Source: CAYUQT01 sp964446835
GTDB taxonomy: Bacteria > Planctomycetota > Phycisphaerae > UBA1845 > JAFGLZ01
Reading direction: 5' to 3'
NCBI GenBank assembly: GCA_964446835.1
Contig: CAYUQT010000036.1
Location: 29,681-93,680, forward strand
DNA length: 64,000 bases
Both the position numbers and the translations under genes were made by a program. The notes under the pieces are model-generated. The model did not search any database and was not told where the DNA came from. It saw nothing but the letters and a program-made list of their open reading frames with translations. Positions 9,000-18,058 of the stretch are shown one piece after another; position 1 is the stretch's first letter, and each line of letters starts with the position of its first letter.

Positions 9000-11543
9000 C
9001 TAGCGCTCGGGAGCATATCGAATCACGACGCTCGACCCCTTCTGCGGTACACGAAGCTCCATCGATTCGCTGAGTTCCTTGCCCGTCATGGTGCGAACCG
9101 TCTTCTTCATCGCCTGGTCCACGAACTCGACACGGTACGTCGTGTCGGCCTTCACAGCACGGAGATTCGCGCCCAGCGCCGTGTAGTTCGATTCGGCACG
9201 GCGGAAGACCAGCACGAGCCCGGCATTCATATCCGGACGGTGGAACTGATACGCCGCCCAGTGATCGCTGTTCAGCGTACACGACGTCAGCGGATAGAAA
9301 TCACCGTACCAGTAGATCGAATTCTCTTTGGCCTCGGCCATCACGGCCTTGGCCTGTTCGAGCGGGAAATTCGGGTCGAGATACGCCCACTGGCAGATCG
9401 CCCCGCCCGTTGCCGAACTTCGGAAGTCGTAGGGTTCCGGCGTCCAGCCGCAGGCGGTATGGAACGGAATATACTGACTCAGACCGATCGTCTGAACCTG
9501 ATTCCATTCCGGATGACCGGCCGAGCAGCTCGTGTCACTGCGCCACAACGGCAGCGATCGCATGCACGTCTCCAGATCGATCCGACGGCCACCGCTGGCA
9601 CAATTGTCGATCTGCAAGCCCGGATGCCGGCTCAGCAGCTCATCCCACATCTGGTAGTGTCCTTCAACGTACCGGATCTCGGTCATCCCCTGGCGATCCG
9701 GCGTATCATTGGCCCGCCAGTAGCCGAGCGGATCGATGTTGAAATCGTTGCGATAGATGTCGATGCCGAATTCGCCGATCCGCTTTGAGAGAAGCTCGGT
9801 CAGCCACTTTCGAGCCGCCGGATCGTTCAGCTTGAAGAGCCCGCCCTTGGCGCCACCGAAGACGAAATCGGGATGCTCGCGGGCGATCTCGGTGCCGGGC
9901 GCGACGCGCTCCGGCTCGAACCACAACACGAACTTCAGACCCATCTGGTGGCAGGCATCGCCCACGGGCTTGAGCCCGTTAGGAAACTCCTTCGGCTTGC
10001 AGAACCAGTTGCCCACCCCGTTGGGAAAGCCGCCGACGAACCAGGCGGCATCGAGCCAGTGATGGGTACATCCGATGCTCTGGGCGAACTTGGCCGCCGC
10101 GATCTGACCGCGCTCCGTTCCCCAATCCGGAACGGCGGCGCTCCAACTGTACCGGTCAAAACACTGAGAGACGAACGGCAGCCTGGCCGGTCGACCGTCC
10201 TGCTTCGGCACATAGTGGAACAGCATCAGCCGCCGGAAACGGTTGTGGGCCGCCACCCGATCGCCCTTCCACGACATCAGCAGGATGCGAGGCGTACGGA
10301 TCTTCTCACCCGGATGGAGCAGCAAGTGCGTCAGTTCCATGCCCGCCTTCAGACGCGTCGGACCCGTATCGGCCCGCTCGAACGATGCCGCCCACTGACC
10401 CGACCAGCCGATCGCGGTGATCAGCCCGCAGCCCTCGTACTCGAAATTGAAGAACGGAAACGCCGTCGTGTTTGAGGGGCGACCGGCCGTCGGGGCCATC
10501 CGAATGGTCTTGCCGCCCTCCAGCACACCGTCGACCGGGAAGAACGATCGGTCTCCACACGCATCGCCCTCCAGCCGATGCAGGATGCCGGGCTTACGGA
10601 CATATCCCGTCGCCAAACCCGCATCCACGGCCTGGACCTTCTCAAGAATCGGGGTATCGGCAGAGCCGGTATTCTCGAACGTCAGCAGCCATTCCACGGC
10701 CGGATACCGCTTGAATGCGCCCGCCACGGCCGTCACGCACAGACCGGTCTTGGGGTCTGTCCACGTCACCCTGTACTCGGTGCGATCCGGGCAATCTTTC
10801 GTCTCGACCTTGCGTTCCCACGACCCGAGCAGGGCCGAAGACGGCGAGCCACCGTACATGAACGTAAACGGTATCACCTCCTTCATGAGGAGCATGTCCG
10901 ACTGGTTTTCGTCGAGCCAACGAACGCTCCCGTCCTGCATGACCAGACAGGCATCCGCCCAATCAGCCTGATCGTGAGATACGCCGTCGCCGCCGTCGGA
11001 CACCTTGAGAAGCATCAGCGAGGTGCCCTGGGGCAATTCGACATCGATCTCCTTCGGCGATTCTCCACCCTTCACGACCGGCGTGGTGACCAGGGCCTTG
11101 CCGCCAACCTTCACCGAAAAGCACACCGACCCGTTCTTGCCCTGCGTGTCGAAGTTGTTGTCGATGCCTACCCACGCCTTGAACCGCTTGGCGTCGGACG
11201 GCAGCGTCACGACGATCTCGCTGACAGCGTGTACGCCCAGTCCGTGTTTGAAGTCACGCTGGCCGATGCGAATCGGCGTCTCCATGCATGAACGGCCGAA
11301 CCGAAGCACGTTGTGATCCTGACGCCGCACGTTGATTTCGATGCGCGGCCCCGCCCCGGACCTGGCCCGTCCGGCCAGTGCCGCCGACAGCCAGTCGTGC
11401 ATGGCCTCGACCTCGGCGGGGCTCGCCATAACCTCATCGTTCATCGCCTCCGCGGGCAGCGGACCGAGTTCGGCTGCCCCAACAGACGCTCTTGAACACA
11501 CCACGACCCATCCCATCATGACCCAACGGGTTGTCCAACTCAT
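9000..11543 (-). CDS. Secreted GH36-like alpha-galactosidase with NPCBM domain
   Basis: The mature protein follows a signal peptide (MSWTTRWVMMGW... to AAELG). An NPCBM-type carbohydrate-binding module comes first (RIEINVR, FKHGLGVHAVSEI, AWVGIDNN). A GH36/melibiase (beta/alpha)8 catalytic domain occupies the second half: GLKFVLWFEPERV, then IYRNDFN with the nucleophile Asp, NCASGGRR, and LWRSDTS with the acid/base Asp. It should release terminal alpha-galactose or a related sugar. I place the start at 11543, not at 11597, because GGGAG sits 8 nt upstream of that ATG and a signal peptide begins there. It lies 97 nt downstream of the gene at 11641 and probably shares its transcript. Confidence 0.88.
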   Translation of the reverse strand: MSWTTRWVMMGWVVVCSRASVGAAELGPLPAEAMNDEVMASPAEVEAMHDWLSAALAGRARSGAGPRIEINVRRQDHNVLRFGRSCMETPIRIGQRDFKHGLGVHAVSEIVVTLPSDAKRFKAWVGIDNNFDTQGKNGSVCFSVKVGGKALVTTPVVKGGESPKEIDVELPQGTSLMLLKVSDGGDGVSHDQADWADACLVMQDGSVRWLDENQSDMLLMKEVIPFTFMYGGSPSSALLGSWERKVETKDCPDRTEYRVTWTDPKTGLCVTAVAGAFKRYPAVEWLLTFENTGSADTPILEKVQAVDAGLATGYVRKPGILHRLEGDACGDRSFFPVDGVLEGGKTIRMAPTAGRPSNTTAFPFFNFEYEGCGLITAIGWSGQWAASFERADTGPTRLKAGMELTHLLLHPGEKIRTPRILLMSWKGDRVAAHNRFRRLMLFHYVPKQDGRPARLPFVSQCFDRYSWSAAVPDWGTERGQIAAAKFAQSIGCTHHWLDAAWFVGGFPNGVGNWFCKPKEFPNGLKPVGDACHQMGLKFVLWFEPERVAPGTEIAREHPDFVFGGAKGGLFKLNDPAARKWLTELLSKRIGEFGIDIYRNDFNIDPLGYWRANDTPDRQGMTEIRYVEGHYQMWDELLSRHPGLQIDNCASGGRRIDLETCMRSLPLWRSDTSCSAGHPEWNQVQTIGLSQYIPFHTACGWTPEPYDFRSSATGGAICQWAYLDPNFPLEQAKAVMAEAKENSIYWYGDFYPLTSCTLNSDHWAAYQFHRPDMNAGLVLVFRRAESNYTALGANLRAVKADTTYRVEFVDQAMKKTVRTMTGKELSESMELRVPQKGSSVVIRYAPER

Positions 11544-11640
11544 TGAAGCACTCCCTTGCAACGGCATCGATTGCCACAGATTGTCGTCAGACGTCACGAA
11601 GCCCCCGCTTCGCGGATCACTGCTAAAACCCCCCGCAGCC

Positions 11641-13644
11641 CTACCCCTGAACCATCACCATCTCCCACGGCCTGATCGTCGGCAGCGCAAACACCTTGTA
11701 GGGCCCATCCGTTCCCGCGGAAGTCACCTCCGTTGACCGGCACGACATGTCGACCACCGCCAGCCGATCGCGACCGGTCAGCACATGCAGAACGACCCGC
11801 TCGGCCGGATCGAGGTAGCTGTTGACCAGCGCGATCGCCACATCGCTCTTGCCCGCCGAGCGAACCCACACGTTGGCCTTGTGGAACGATGCCACGTACG
11901 CCGGCAGCGTGTCCTTTGAAAGCCAGCGGAAGACCGACTTCAGTTGTGTCGTCCGGCTGTTGTTCATCGACTGCGCCCATGGGTAGTAGCCCGCCACGCA
12001 GACTCGCCCGCCCAGCTTGTTCTCGAAGACGCCCATGCAGCACGCGGCCACCTGCTGCGAGGTGTAGTCGATGATCCGCGTGAGAATCTGGGTTTGCGGA
12101 TTGACCCGGCTGAGGGCATAGGCCGGACACTTCCAGAACGATTGCCGTCCGTCGCGACGCCTGCCCGCCAGCCCCGCGTTCAGAGGGTGAACGACCATCT
12201 GCTCGATGCAATCATCGTGCAGAACACGCTCGACACCGAACCCGGTCAGCTCCTGGTAGCCCATCTGGTTGAGGCGAATCATTGCCTGAGGGTCCATGTA
12301 GACGCCGCCCGAAAGAAGCCGCTCGATCTCCTCCTTCTTCATCGCCAGGACGCTGTCCGCCGAGATCACCGCGGCCGAAGAATGCTGCGGCAGATACGCC
12401 GACGGGATGCCCGTCGCGAAGAGTTCGTCGGCATGATGCGTCCCCGGATCGCCCCAGGACGACAGCCAGCTTCCCTCCGGATTCCGGGCCGAGAGACTGT
12501 CCTTCGTCCAGCCGGTGTAGACACCGCGTGCCGGATTCCGCCCGAACGTCTTGGCCAGGATGTCCAGGAACGGCCGGGCCTGCCGGATCCTGGCAACCAG
12601 CGGTTCGTATTCGTCCAAGGGTTCGCTGTACATCGACAGCACATTGAAGGCCGTGCCGGTACAGCCGCCGGCGATGTAGCTGGCCGCCTCCATCACCGTC
12701 GCCTGGGCACTCTTCTTAAGCCGCTGATAGGGGAAGCTCTCGAGTTCGGATTGAATCGTAGTGATCGTCGGCGGCAGGAAGGCCGTCTGCCGACCCATCT
12801 GGTGGGCCTTCTGGGCGATGCCATCGAGCGATTCATCGGTGTACTGTCCGCCGCCCGGTCGCCAGAGAACCGGCGCCTTGCCCGGTCCCGCCAGCACACC
12901 CGCCCACGTGTCGAAATCATAACCCTCGAAGAAGCGGTCGCCCGTCATGAACCCCAGCGGCAAACCGGGCTGAATGTCGTGAACCGTCTTCTCGATCAGC
13001 CGGAACACATCGGCAATCGTTCGCCGATTGTGTTCGAGCCAGGTCTTGCGCACCGCGATTCGCTTGTCCACCGGCCCGGTGTCGAAGGCCTGTTCGAGCG
13101 ACGGCCGCGTGTAGCGCGTGCCGAACTGCTCCTCATAGATCTTCAGGCACCGATCGCAGAAGCAGCCGCAGCGAATCGGCATGTGCCCCATCAGCCGCAC
13201 GTCGTCGTCGATCCAGATGTAATCCGGCTTGGCCTGCGTGATAATCTGGTAGATCTCGCGGATGTAGCCTCGCATCCGTTCGTCGTTCGGGCAGAACGAG
13301 CCCGCACAAGTCCGTCCATCGAGGTCGGTCATTCGAGTGTAGTCGGTCGACAGCGAGTTCGGCAGGTTCTCGTTGTGGTGCCCGAAGGTCGACAGGATGT
13401 TGACGCCCGACCGATAGCCCAGTTTGCGGGCGGCCTCCATTCGTTTGGCCAGAATCGGGCCTCGCTGCCGAATGACCTCCAGGGGCAGGGGCGGATGCGT
13501 TTCGGATGTGAAGAACGTCACCTCATCGGTGACACCCTTGTACTTCTCGAAGAGCCGCAGCAACGGTTCGTAACGATCGTCCGGCAGCCACTGGGTGGTG
13601 CCGATACGGAAACAGATAGAGGCCTTCTCAATGGTTGATCCCAC
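11641..13644 (-). CDS. Uncharacterised protein, possible TIM-barrel glycosidase
   Basis: This protein of about 667 residues has no signal peptide and no family I can name with certainty. Its pattern suggests a (beta/alpha)8 barrel: repeated strand-like segments such as DEVTFFTSE, YRSGVNILSTFGHH and PDYIWIDDDVR, then CGCFCDRCL, reminiscent of beta-galactosidase-trimerisation or GH42-like proteins in planctomycetes. The four-cysteine cluster near residue 170 may bind zinc. I prefer the GTG at 13644 to the ATG at 13674, because GGGAGG lies 8 nt before the GTG and nothing suitable precedes the ATG. It is first of a two-gene minus-strand unit with the GH36 gene, so a role in glycan breakdown is likely but unproven. 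Confidence 0.7.
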   Translation of the reverse strand: MGSTIEKASICFRIGTTQWLPDDRYEPLLRLFEKYKGVTDEVTFFTSETHPPLPLEVIRQRGPILAKRMEAARKLGYRSGVNILSTFGHHNENLPNSLSTDYTRMTDLDGRTCAGSFCPNDERMRGYIREIYQIITQAKPDYIWIDDDVRLMGHMPIRCGCFCDRCLKIYEEQFGTRYTRPSLEQAFDTGPVDKRIAVRKTWLEHNRRTIADVFRLIEKTVHDIQPGLPLGFMTGDRFFEGYDFDTWAGVLAGPGKAPVLWRPGGGQYTDESLDGIAQKAHQMGRQTAFLPPTITTIQSELESFPYQRLKKSAQATVMEAASYIAGGCTGTAFNVLSMYSEPLDEYEPLVARIRQARPFLDILAKTFGRNPARGVYTGWTKDSLSARNPEGSWLSSWGDPGTHHADELFATGIPSAYLPQHSSAAVISADSVLAMKKEEIERLLSGGVYMDPQAMIRLNQMGYQELTGFGVERVLHDDCIEQMVVHPLNAGLAGRRRDGRQSFWKCPAYALSRVNPQTQILTRIIDYTSQQVAACCMGVFENKLGGRVCVAGYYPWAQSMNNSRTTQLKSVFRWLSKDTLPAYVASFHKANVWVRSAGKSDVAIALVNSYLDPAERVVLHVLTGRDRLAVVDMSCRSTEVTSAGTDGPYKVFALPTIRPWEMVMVQG

Positions 13645-13944
13645 GTCATGATCCTCCCGACAAGGGACATGCATGAATGTTTGTAACGAGTCTCTCCGCG
13701 AAGCAACGCCAGGCGTTTGCGATCTTCTCGAACGCCTCAGGGCGTCGGCATTGTCTCGCTCTGAGGTCGGGTCGGCAAGTCAACACGGAACGCCGACGGC
13801 GGCATCCGTCGACCCGGCGAATCATGGAATGACGTCGTGCCGATTCCCGCAGGTGCCCCTGCGGACACGACGGATGTTCTAGCCGACACCCTTGGGCCCG
13901 TAAAGGGCGAATCGGTTGTCCGATCCCATACACACAGTTCTCGC

Positions 13945-13950
13945 TATAAT
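13945..13950 (+). promoter_or_regulatory. Perfect -10 hexamer, likely leaderless promoter
   Basis: A perfect TATAAT sits 7 nt before an in-frame GTG of the aldo/keto reductase gene. Transcription would then begin at or next to that GTG. No Shine-Dalgarno is visible. No good -35 was found: TTGTCC at 13916 is 23 nt away, too far for a standard sigma-70 promoter. Confidence 0.5.
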
Positions 13951-13957
13951 GTCCCCT

Positions 13958-14887
13958 GTGAGCACACGAACCGACTATGCTATTCTTGGCCGAACGGGAT
14001 TGAAGGTCTCGCGAGTCGCCCTCGGAGCACTCGACCGCCTCGACCAACCGGCTTTCGAGCGAGCCGCTGAACTGGGTATCAACTTCTTCATCAGCTACTC
14101 CGGCTACCCTCGGGAGCAGGTGGACATTGGCCGGGCCATTCACTATACACCACGGCAACGGATGGTCCTCGCCGCCGGATCCGCCGCCGAGTCTCCACGT
14201 CTGTCTCTTCGAGGTGACATCGGCCAGTCCCTGTCGAATCTCGCGACGGACTATCTTGATATCTACTATCTCTTCCACGTCACCTGCGACACCTGGCCGG
14301 TAATCTGCGGGGCGGGCGGCGCGATGTCCGAACTGGAAGACGCCCGGCGTGCCGGACGCGTGCGTTTCATCGGGGTTACGGTCCACAATCGCTCACTGGC
14401 GGAGCAGATCATCCATTCCGGGCGGGTCGATGTGGTGAATCTTCGATACAGCATCGTCCACCCGGGACATGAAGAGCGCGTCTTTCCGGCAGCCGTCGAA
14501 AACGCCTGCGGGGTCGTCGCGTATTCGGCACTGAGACACGGGACGGTGCTCACACGCCGCGACGAGATCACTGGACAGTGCAAGATGCACGGTGCCCGTG
14601 AATGCTATCGTTTCGTGCTCGGACACCCAGCGGTACACTCCGTATGGGTGGGAGCCCGACGCATGGAGGAGGTGGAATCGGCTGCCGACGTCATCCGACC
14701 CTTCGTCCGGCTGCATCCGGCGTCTCAGAGATCGCTTCGTCTTTTCGGTCGCCGCCTTCATGCTCTGATCGAAAAGGACCCCGGAACCGCGCCCCCCGGC
14801 CAGCCGCTCGGAAAACCTGGCACTGCGACGTCGAAGGGCGCTGATCGACCGAATACCCCCGGCCAGCCCTCTCAGGATTCCACGTGA
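13958..14887 (+). CDS. Aldo/keto reductase family protein, catalytic residues missing
   Basis: This protein of about 309 residues has a recognisable AKR fold: YAILGRTGLKVSRVALG at the start, DYLDIYYLFH in the middle, VRFIGVTVHN and VNLRYSIVH later. Of the AKR tetrad, Tyr (SGYPRE) and His (LFH) may remain. The Asp expected after GINFF is Ile, and the Lys expected after MVLA is absent (MVLAAGSA). It may therefore not be a normal reductase. The start is uncertain: GTG at 13958 fits a leaderless transcript from TATAAT at 13945. ATG at 13949 or 13916 are alternatives without a ribosome site. It ends 11 nt before the sulfatase start. Confidence 0.75.
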   Translation: MSTRTDYAILGRTGLKVSRVALGALDRLDQPAFERAAELGINFFISYSGYPREQVDIGRAIHYTPRQRMVLAAGSAAESPRLSLRGDIGQSLSNLATDYLDIYYLFHVTCDTWPVICGAGGAMSELEDARRAGRVRFIGVTVHNRSLAEQIIHSGRVDVVNLRYSIVHPGHEERVFPAAVENACGVVAYSALRHGTVLTRRDEITGQCKMHGARECYRFVLGHPAVHSVWVGARRMEEVESAADVIRPFVRLHPASQRSLRLFGRRLHALIEKDPGTAPPGQPLGKPGTATSKGADRPNTPGQPSQDST

Positions 14888-14898
14888 AAGGAGAGAGA

Positions 14899-16299
14899 AT
14901 GAACCCCTCGAGCGGATCGCCGATCATGGCATTGGCCGCGGTCCCCGTCCTGGCCATCCTCGCTGCACTGCCCCACAGCGTTCAGCAGGCCGAAGCTGCC
15001 GCCACCGGACGCCCCAACATCATCTTCATTCTCATCGACGACCTCGGCTGGGCCGACATCGGCTGTTACGGCAGCCGCTTCCACGAAACACCAAACATTG
15101 ATCGGCTCGCCTCGCAAGGAATGAGATTCACCAACGCCTATGCGGCCTGTTGCGTCTGTTCGCCGACACGGGCGAGCATCATGACCGGACGATACCCCGC
15201 CCGGCTGCACCTGACCGACTGGATCCCCGGACACAACGCCAAGAACCCGCGGCTCCAGATTCCCGCATTCCGTCAGGAACTCCCCCTGGAAGAGACAACC
15301 ATTGCCGAGGCACTCAAACCGGCCGGCTACACCTCTGCTTCCATCGGAAAGTGGCATCTGGGCAAAGAGCCCTACTATCCCGAGAAGCAGGGGTTCGATC
15401 TGAACTTCGGAGGCTCCCATCTCGGCCATCCTCCCAGCTACTTCTGTCCGTACAAGCTGCCGGGCATCAACACGGGCCGTCCCGGTGAGTACCTTACGGA
15501 CCGACTCACCCACGAGGCCGAAGACTTCCTGGAGCAAAACAAGGATCGTCCGTTCTTCCTGTACTGGGCACACTACGCCGTTCATACGCCCCTCCAGGGC
15601 AAAGAACAGATGGTCGCCAAGTATCAGGCGAAGGCCGACCCCAACGCCCCGCAGAAGAACCCCATCTACGCCGCCGTGCTTCAGAGCGTCGACGAAGGCG
15701 TCGGACGAATCATGCGGCGGCTGGAGGAACTGCGGATCGCCGACCGGACGATCATCTTCTTCATGTCCGACAATGGCGGACTGAGTTGGGTGACCTCAAA
15801 TGCACCGCTGCGGGAGGGCAAGGGCACGATGTACGAAGGCGGTCTCCGCGAACCGATGATCGTTCGCTGGCCTGGCGTCATCCGACCCGGCAGCACGTGC
15901 GACATCCCCGTCATCAGCACCGACTTCCTCCCGACGATACTCGATGCCGCCGGCCTCCGGCCCGACCCGGCCGTCCCGCTGGACGGGCTCAGCCTGATGC
16001 CCCTGCTCCGGCAGACCGGCAGCCTGCAACAAAGGTCTCTCTACTGGCACTATCCGCACTATCATCCATGCGGGGCCACGCCCAGCGGCGCGATCCGTCA
16101 GGGAGACCTCAAGCTGATCGAGTCGTACGAAAACGGCCGGCTGGAACTCTACAATCTGAAGGAAGACCTCGGAGAAACCCAGGACCTTTCAAAGAAGATG
16201 CCGGAGAAGGCTGCAGAGCTACAGAAGAATCTCGCCGATTGGCGCAAGGCGGTGGATGCCCAGATGCCCACGCCGAATCCGCAGTACAAGAACCCATAA
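14899..16299 (+). CDS. Secreted sulfatase (arylsulfatase family)
   Basis: This 466-residue protein has a signal peptide (ending near AAA at residue 35) and the sulfatase domain. Metal residues D47-D48 lie in LIDDLGWADIG. The formylglycine cysteine is C87 in CSPTRASIMTGR, a Cys-type site. KWHLG and the DNGG motif follow, then a short C-terminal subdomain. It would hydrolyse sulfate esters of carbohydrates in the periplasm or outside the cell. The GTG at 14884 overlaps the previous stop, but ATG 14899 has AAAGGAG 5 nt upstream and is preferred. No formylglycine-generating enzyme is in this window, so maturation depends on a gene elsewhere. Confidence 0.92.
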   Translation: MNPSSGSPIMALAAVPVLAILAALPHSVQQAEAAATGRPNIIFILIDDLGWADIGCYGSRFHETPNIDRLASQGMRFTNAYAACCVCSPTRASIMTGRYPARLHLTDWIPGHNAKNPRLQIPAFRQELPLEETTIAEALKPAGYTSASIGKWHLGKEPYYPEKQGFDLNFGGSHLGHPPSYFCPYKLPGINTGRPGEYLTDRLTHEAEDFLEQNKDRPFFLYWAHYAVHTPLQGKEQMVAKYQAKADPNAPQKNPIYAAVLQSVDEGVGRIMRRLEELRIADRTIIFFMSDNGGLSWVTSNAPLREGKGTMYEGGLREPMIVRWPGVIRPGSTCDIPVISTDFLPTILDAAGLRPDPAVPLDGLSLMPLLRQTGSLQQRSLYWHYPHYHPCGATPSGAIRQGDLKLIESYENGRLELYNLKEDLGETQDLSKKMPEKAAELQKNLADWRKAVDAQMPTPNPQYKNP

Positions 16300-16375
16300 G
16301 GGCGGCCCCTATCGCACCGAGACGCTCGGATGTCCGACGATGTCCTGCCGCCGGGCCTTCGCTCGATCGGGCGAA

Positions 16376-17794
16376 TCAGATGATCTTTCCGCCGAACTCC
16401 GCCACAGGCAGCGGCAACTGTCGTGCAATTCCGCCCGAACGGTAGCCGAATCCCGGCCCTCCCAACGTGCTCAAGTCGACGCAACCCTGCCTTCTCTTGT
16501 ACACACCGGGGTGAACTCTCTCTTCGGGAATCGAAGCATCCGGATAGAACTGCATCGCGTTGGTCTCGACACCCATGATCGTGCCGGCATGGGCCGCGAG
16601 CAGAACGTGCGGAACCTGAGCGAGCATCGGGTTGGTGAGGTCCTGAACCATCAGGGTCATGCCGTGGGCCTTGGCCCAACAGAGGCTCAGCAATGCCCCC
16701 GTCTGGGTCTTGCACGTCTTGAGCGCCACGCCCGTCCACCCCAGCGTGCGTCCGAGTTTGACCAGACGCCAATCGTGGGCACTCTCATCCATGAACAACG
16801 GCTTTCGGGCCGAGACGGAATGGACATCGATCTGATGAGACTCCAGCTCATACGGAAACGGCTGCTCAACATAGAGGATCATCCCGTAGGTTCGCGGATG
16901 CTCGGCGAGCAGCCGGTCCAGGATGTTGTTGACATAGGCCGGGTCCGTCACAGTGCAGTTGAAGTCGGTTGAAAGCCAGTCGACTCCGTGCTCGACAGCA
17001 ATCTCCCCGACGCGGACCAACCGGTCATAATCCCATGTGGTGTCATTGCCGCGAAGCTTAACCTTCAGGCATTTGAGCCCATCGCGGTCTATCCACTCCG
17101 CCAATTCGACGGGATAGCCATCGCTCGGCTCCGAACCGTCGCGCTCCGAGGCGTCCAGCAGGTCCTTGCCCCCGACAAGGTGCCAGGCCGGCAGACGATT
17201 GGGACGCGGCTTGACCAGATAGTCGCCGGGGTAGGTGCGCTTGAACGAAACCATCATCCCATCGGCGGAGGTCAGGAAGTCGCCAAGGTCTTTGTTCATG
17301 AAGTTGGCGTTGTACGTGTCGTAGATATCGATGGCGTGAAGGACGCCGTAGGCATCGTGCATCGCCAGATCGAAAGCCGAACAACACACCAGGGCTGCCA
17401 GCCACGGCATCTTCTCGCCGCCGCCGCCACGCTTCCGGTTGAAGTCCTCCAAGAGCCTGGGCAGTTGTTGCGTCTGGAAGGCGTGCCCCACTTCGATGGG
17501 ATGTCCCCGAACGGAGAACTCGGCCCATGCCTGGGCCAGCCGAGTCGTGAAATCCTTCAGGCATCGATGCCGCTCGTCGTAGGTCAGTGCACTGGGCCAG
17601 ACCCACTGAACGCTCAGGGGCGTCTCGCCCCACCCTTCGGCGCTCCGGCCGGAACCGTCCTCCACGCGCATCCGAACGCGGGCACACGTGACCGAGGTCA
17701 GGGTCTCCGGTCCGAACTTGAGTGGAACGCGTGTCTCGACCGGCAGGAAGTGCAGTGAAACCCCTTTGGGATAGGCATCGGTCGTCCGAGGCAT
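16376..17794 (-). CDS. Mandelate racemase/muconate lactonizing-type enolase-superfamily enzyme
   Basis: This 472-residue protein has the enolase-superfamily order of residues: KVK (LKCLKVKLRG), metal-binding acids in STDFNC, YVEQPF and FMDESAH, and a second catalytic Lys region ALKTCKTQTG. Such enzymes abstract the proton alpha to a carboxylate and often act as sugar-acid dehydratases or racemases. GGGAGG lies 8 nt before the ATG. It is a single minus-strand gene convergent with the sulfatase. The length is greater than the usual 370-400, from an insertion around residues 100-230. A sugar-acid dehydratase would fit the downstream KDG pathway at 54-58 kb, but this is inference. Confidence 0.82.
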   Translation of the reverse strand: MPRTTDAYPKGVSLHFLPVETRVPLKFGPETLTSVTCARVRMRVEDGSGRSAEGWGETPLSVQWVWPSALTYDERHRCLKDFTTRLAQAWAEFSVRGHPIEVGHAFQTQQLPRLLEDFNRKRGGGGEKMPWLAALVCCSAFDLAMHDAYGVLHAIDIYDTYNANFMNKDLGDFLTSADGMMVSFKRTYPGDYLVKPRPNRLPAWHLVGGKDLLDASERDGSEPSDGYPVELAEWIDRDGLKCLKVKLRGNDTTWDYDRLVRVGEIAVEHGVDWLSTDFNCTVTDPAYVNNILDRLLAEHPRTYGMILYVEQPFPYELESHQIDVHSVSARKPLFMDESAHDWRLVKLGRTLGWTGVALKTCKTQTGALLSLCWAKAHGMTLMVQDLTNPMLAQVPHVLLAAHAGTIMGVETNAMQFYPDASIPEERVHPGVYKRRQGCVDLSTLGGPGFGYRSGGIARQLPLPVAEFGGKII

Positions 17795-18058
17795 TTGGCC
17801 AACCTCCCATCACGGACAACGCTTCGCCAACGCAGCGCGGTTCTGCCTGCGCACGGGCGAAGACCCAACCTTCAACGTCAGACCGCCAAGACAGTAACCC
17901 GTTCGGCCCGACAGTGCAACGTCATGCTGATGTGATCGAAACCCCGGCCTTTCCGCCAGGCGGGCCGGTTGCCGATCACACCGGAAGACTCTATGTTGGG
18001 CGTCGTCTCAGGCGTGTGAACCCGCAGTCTTTGTGAATTCCGGGAAGGAGTCATGTCC

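Noticed and set aside
11944..13638. Long plus-strand open frame antisense to the barrel-like gene
   Set aside because: Its amino-acid content is typical of a shadow frame. The minus strand has a good ribosome site and a coherent protein pattern.
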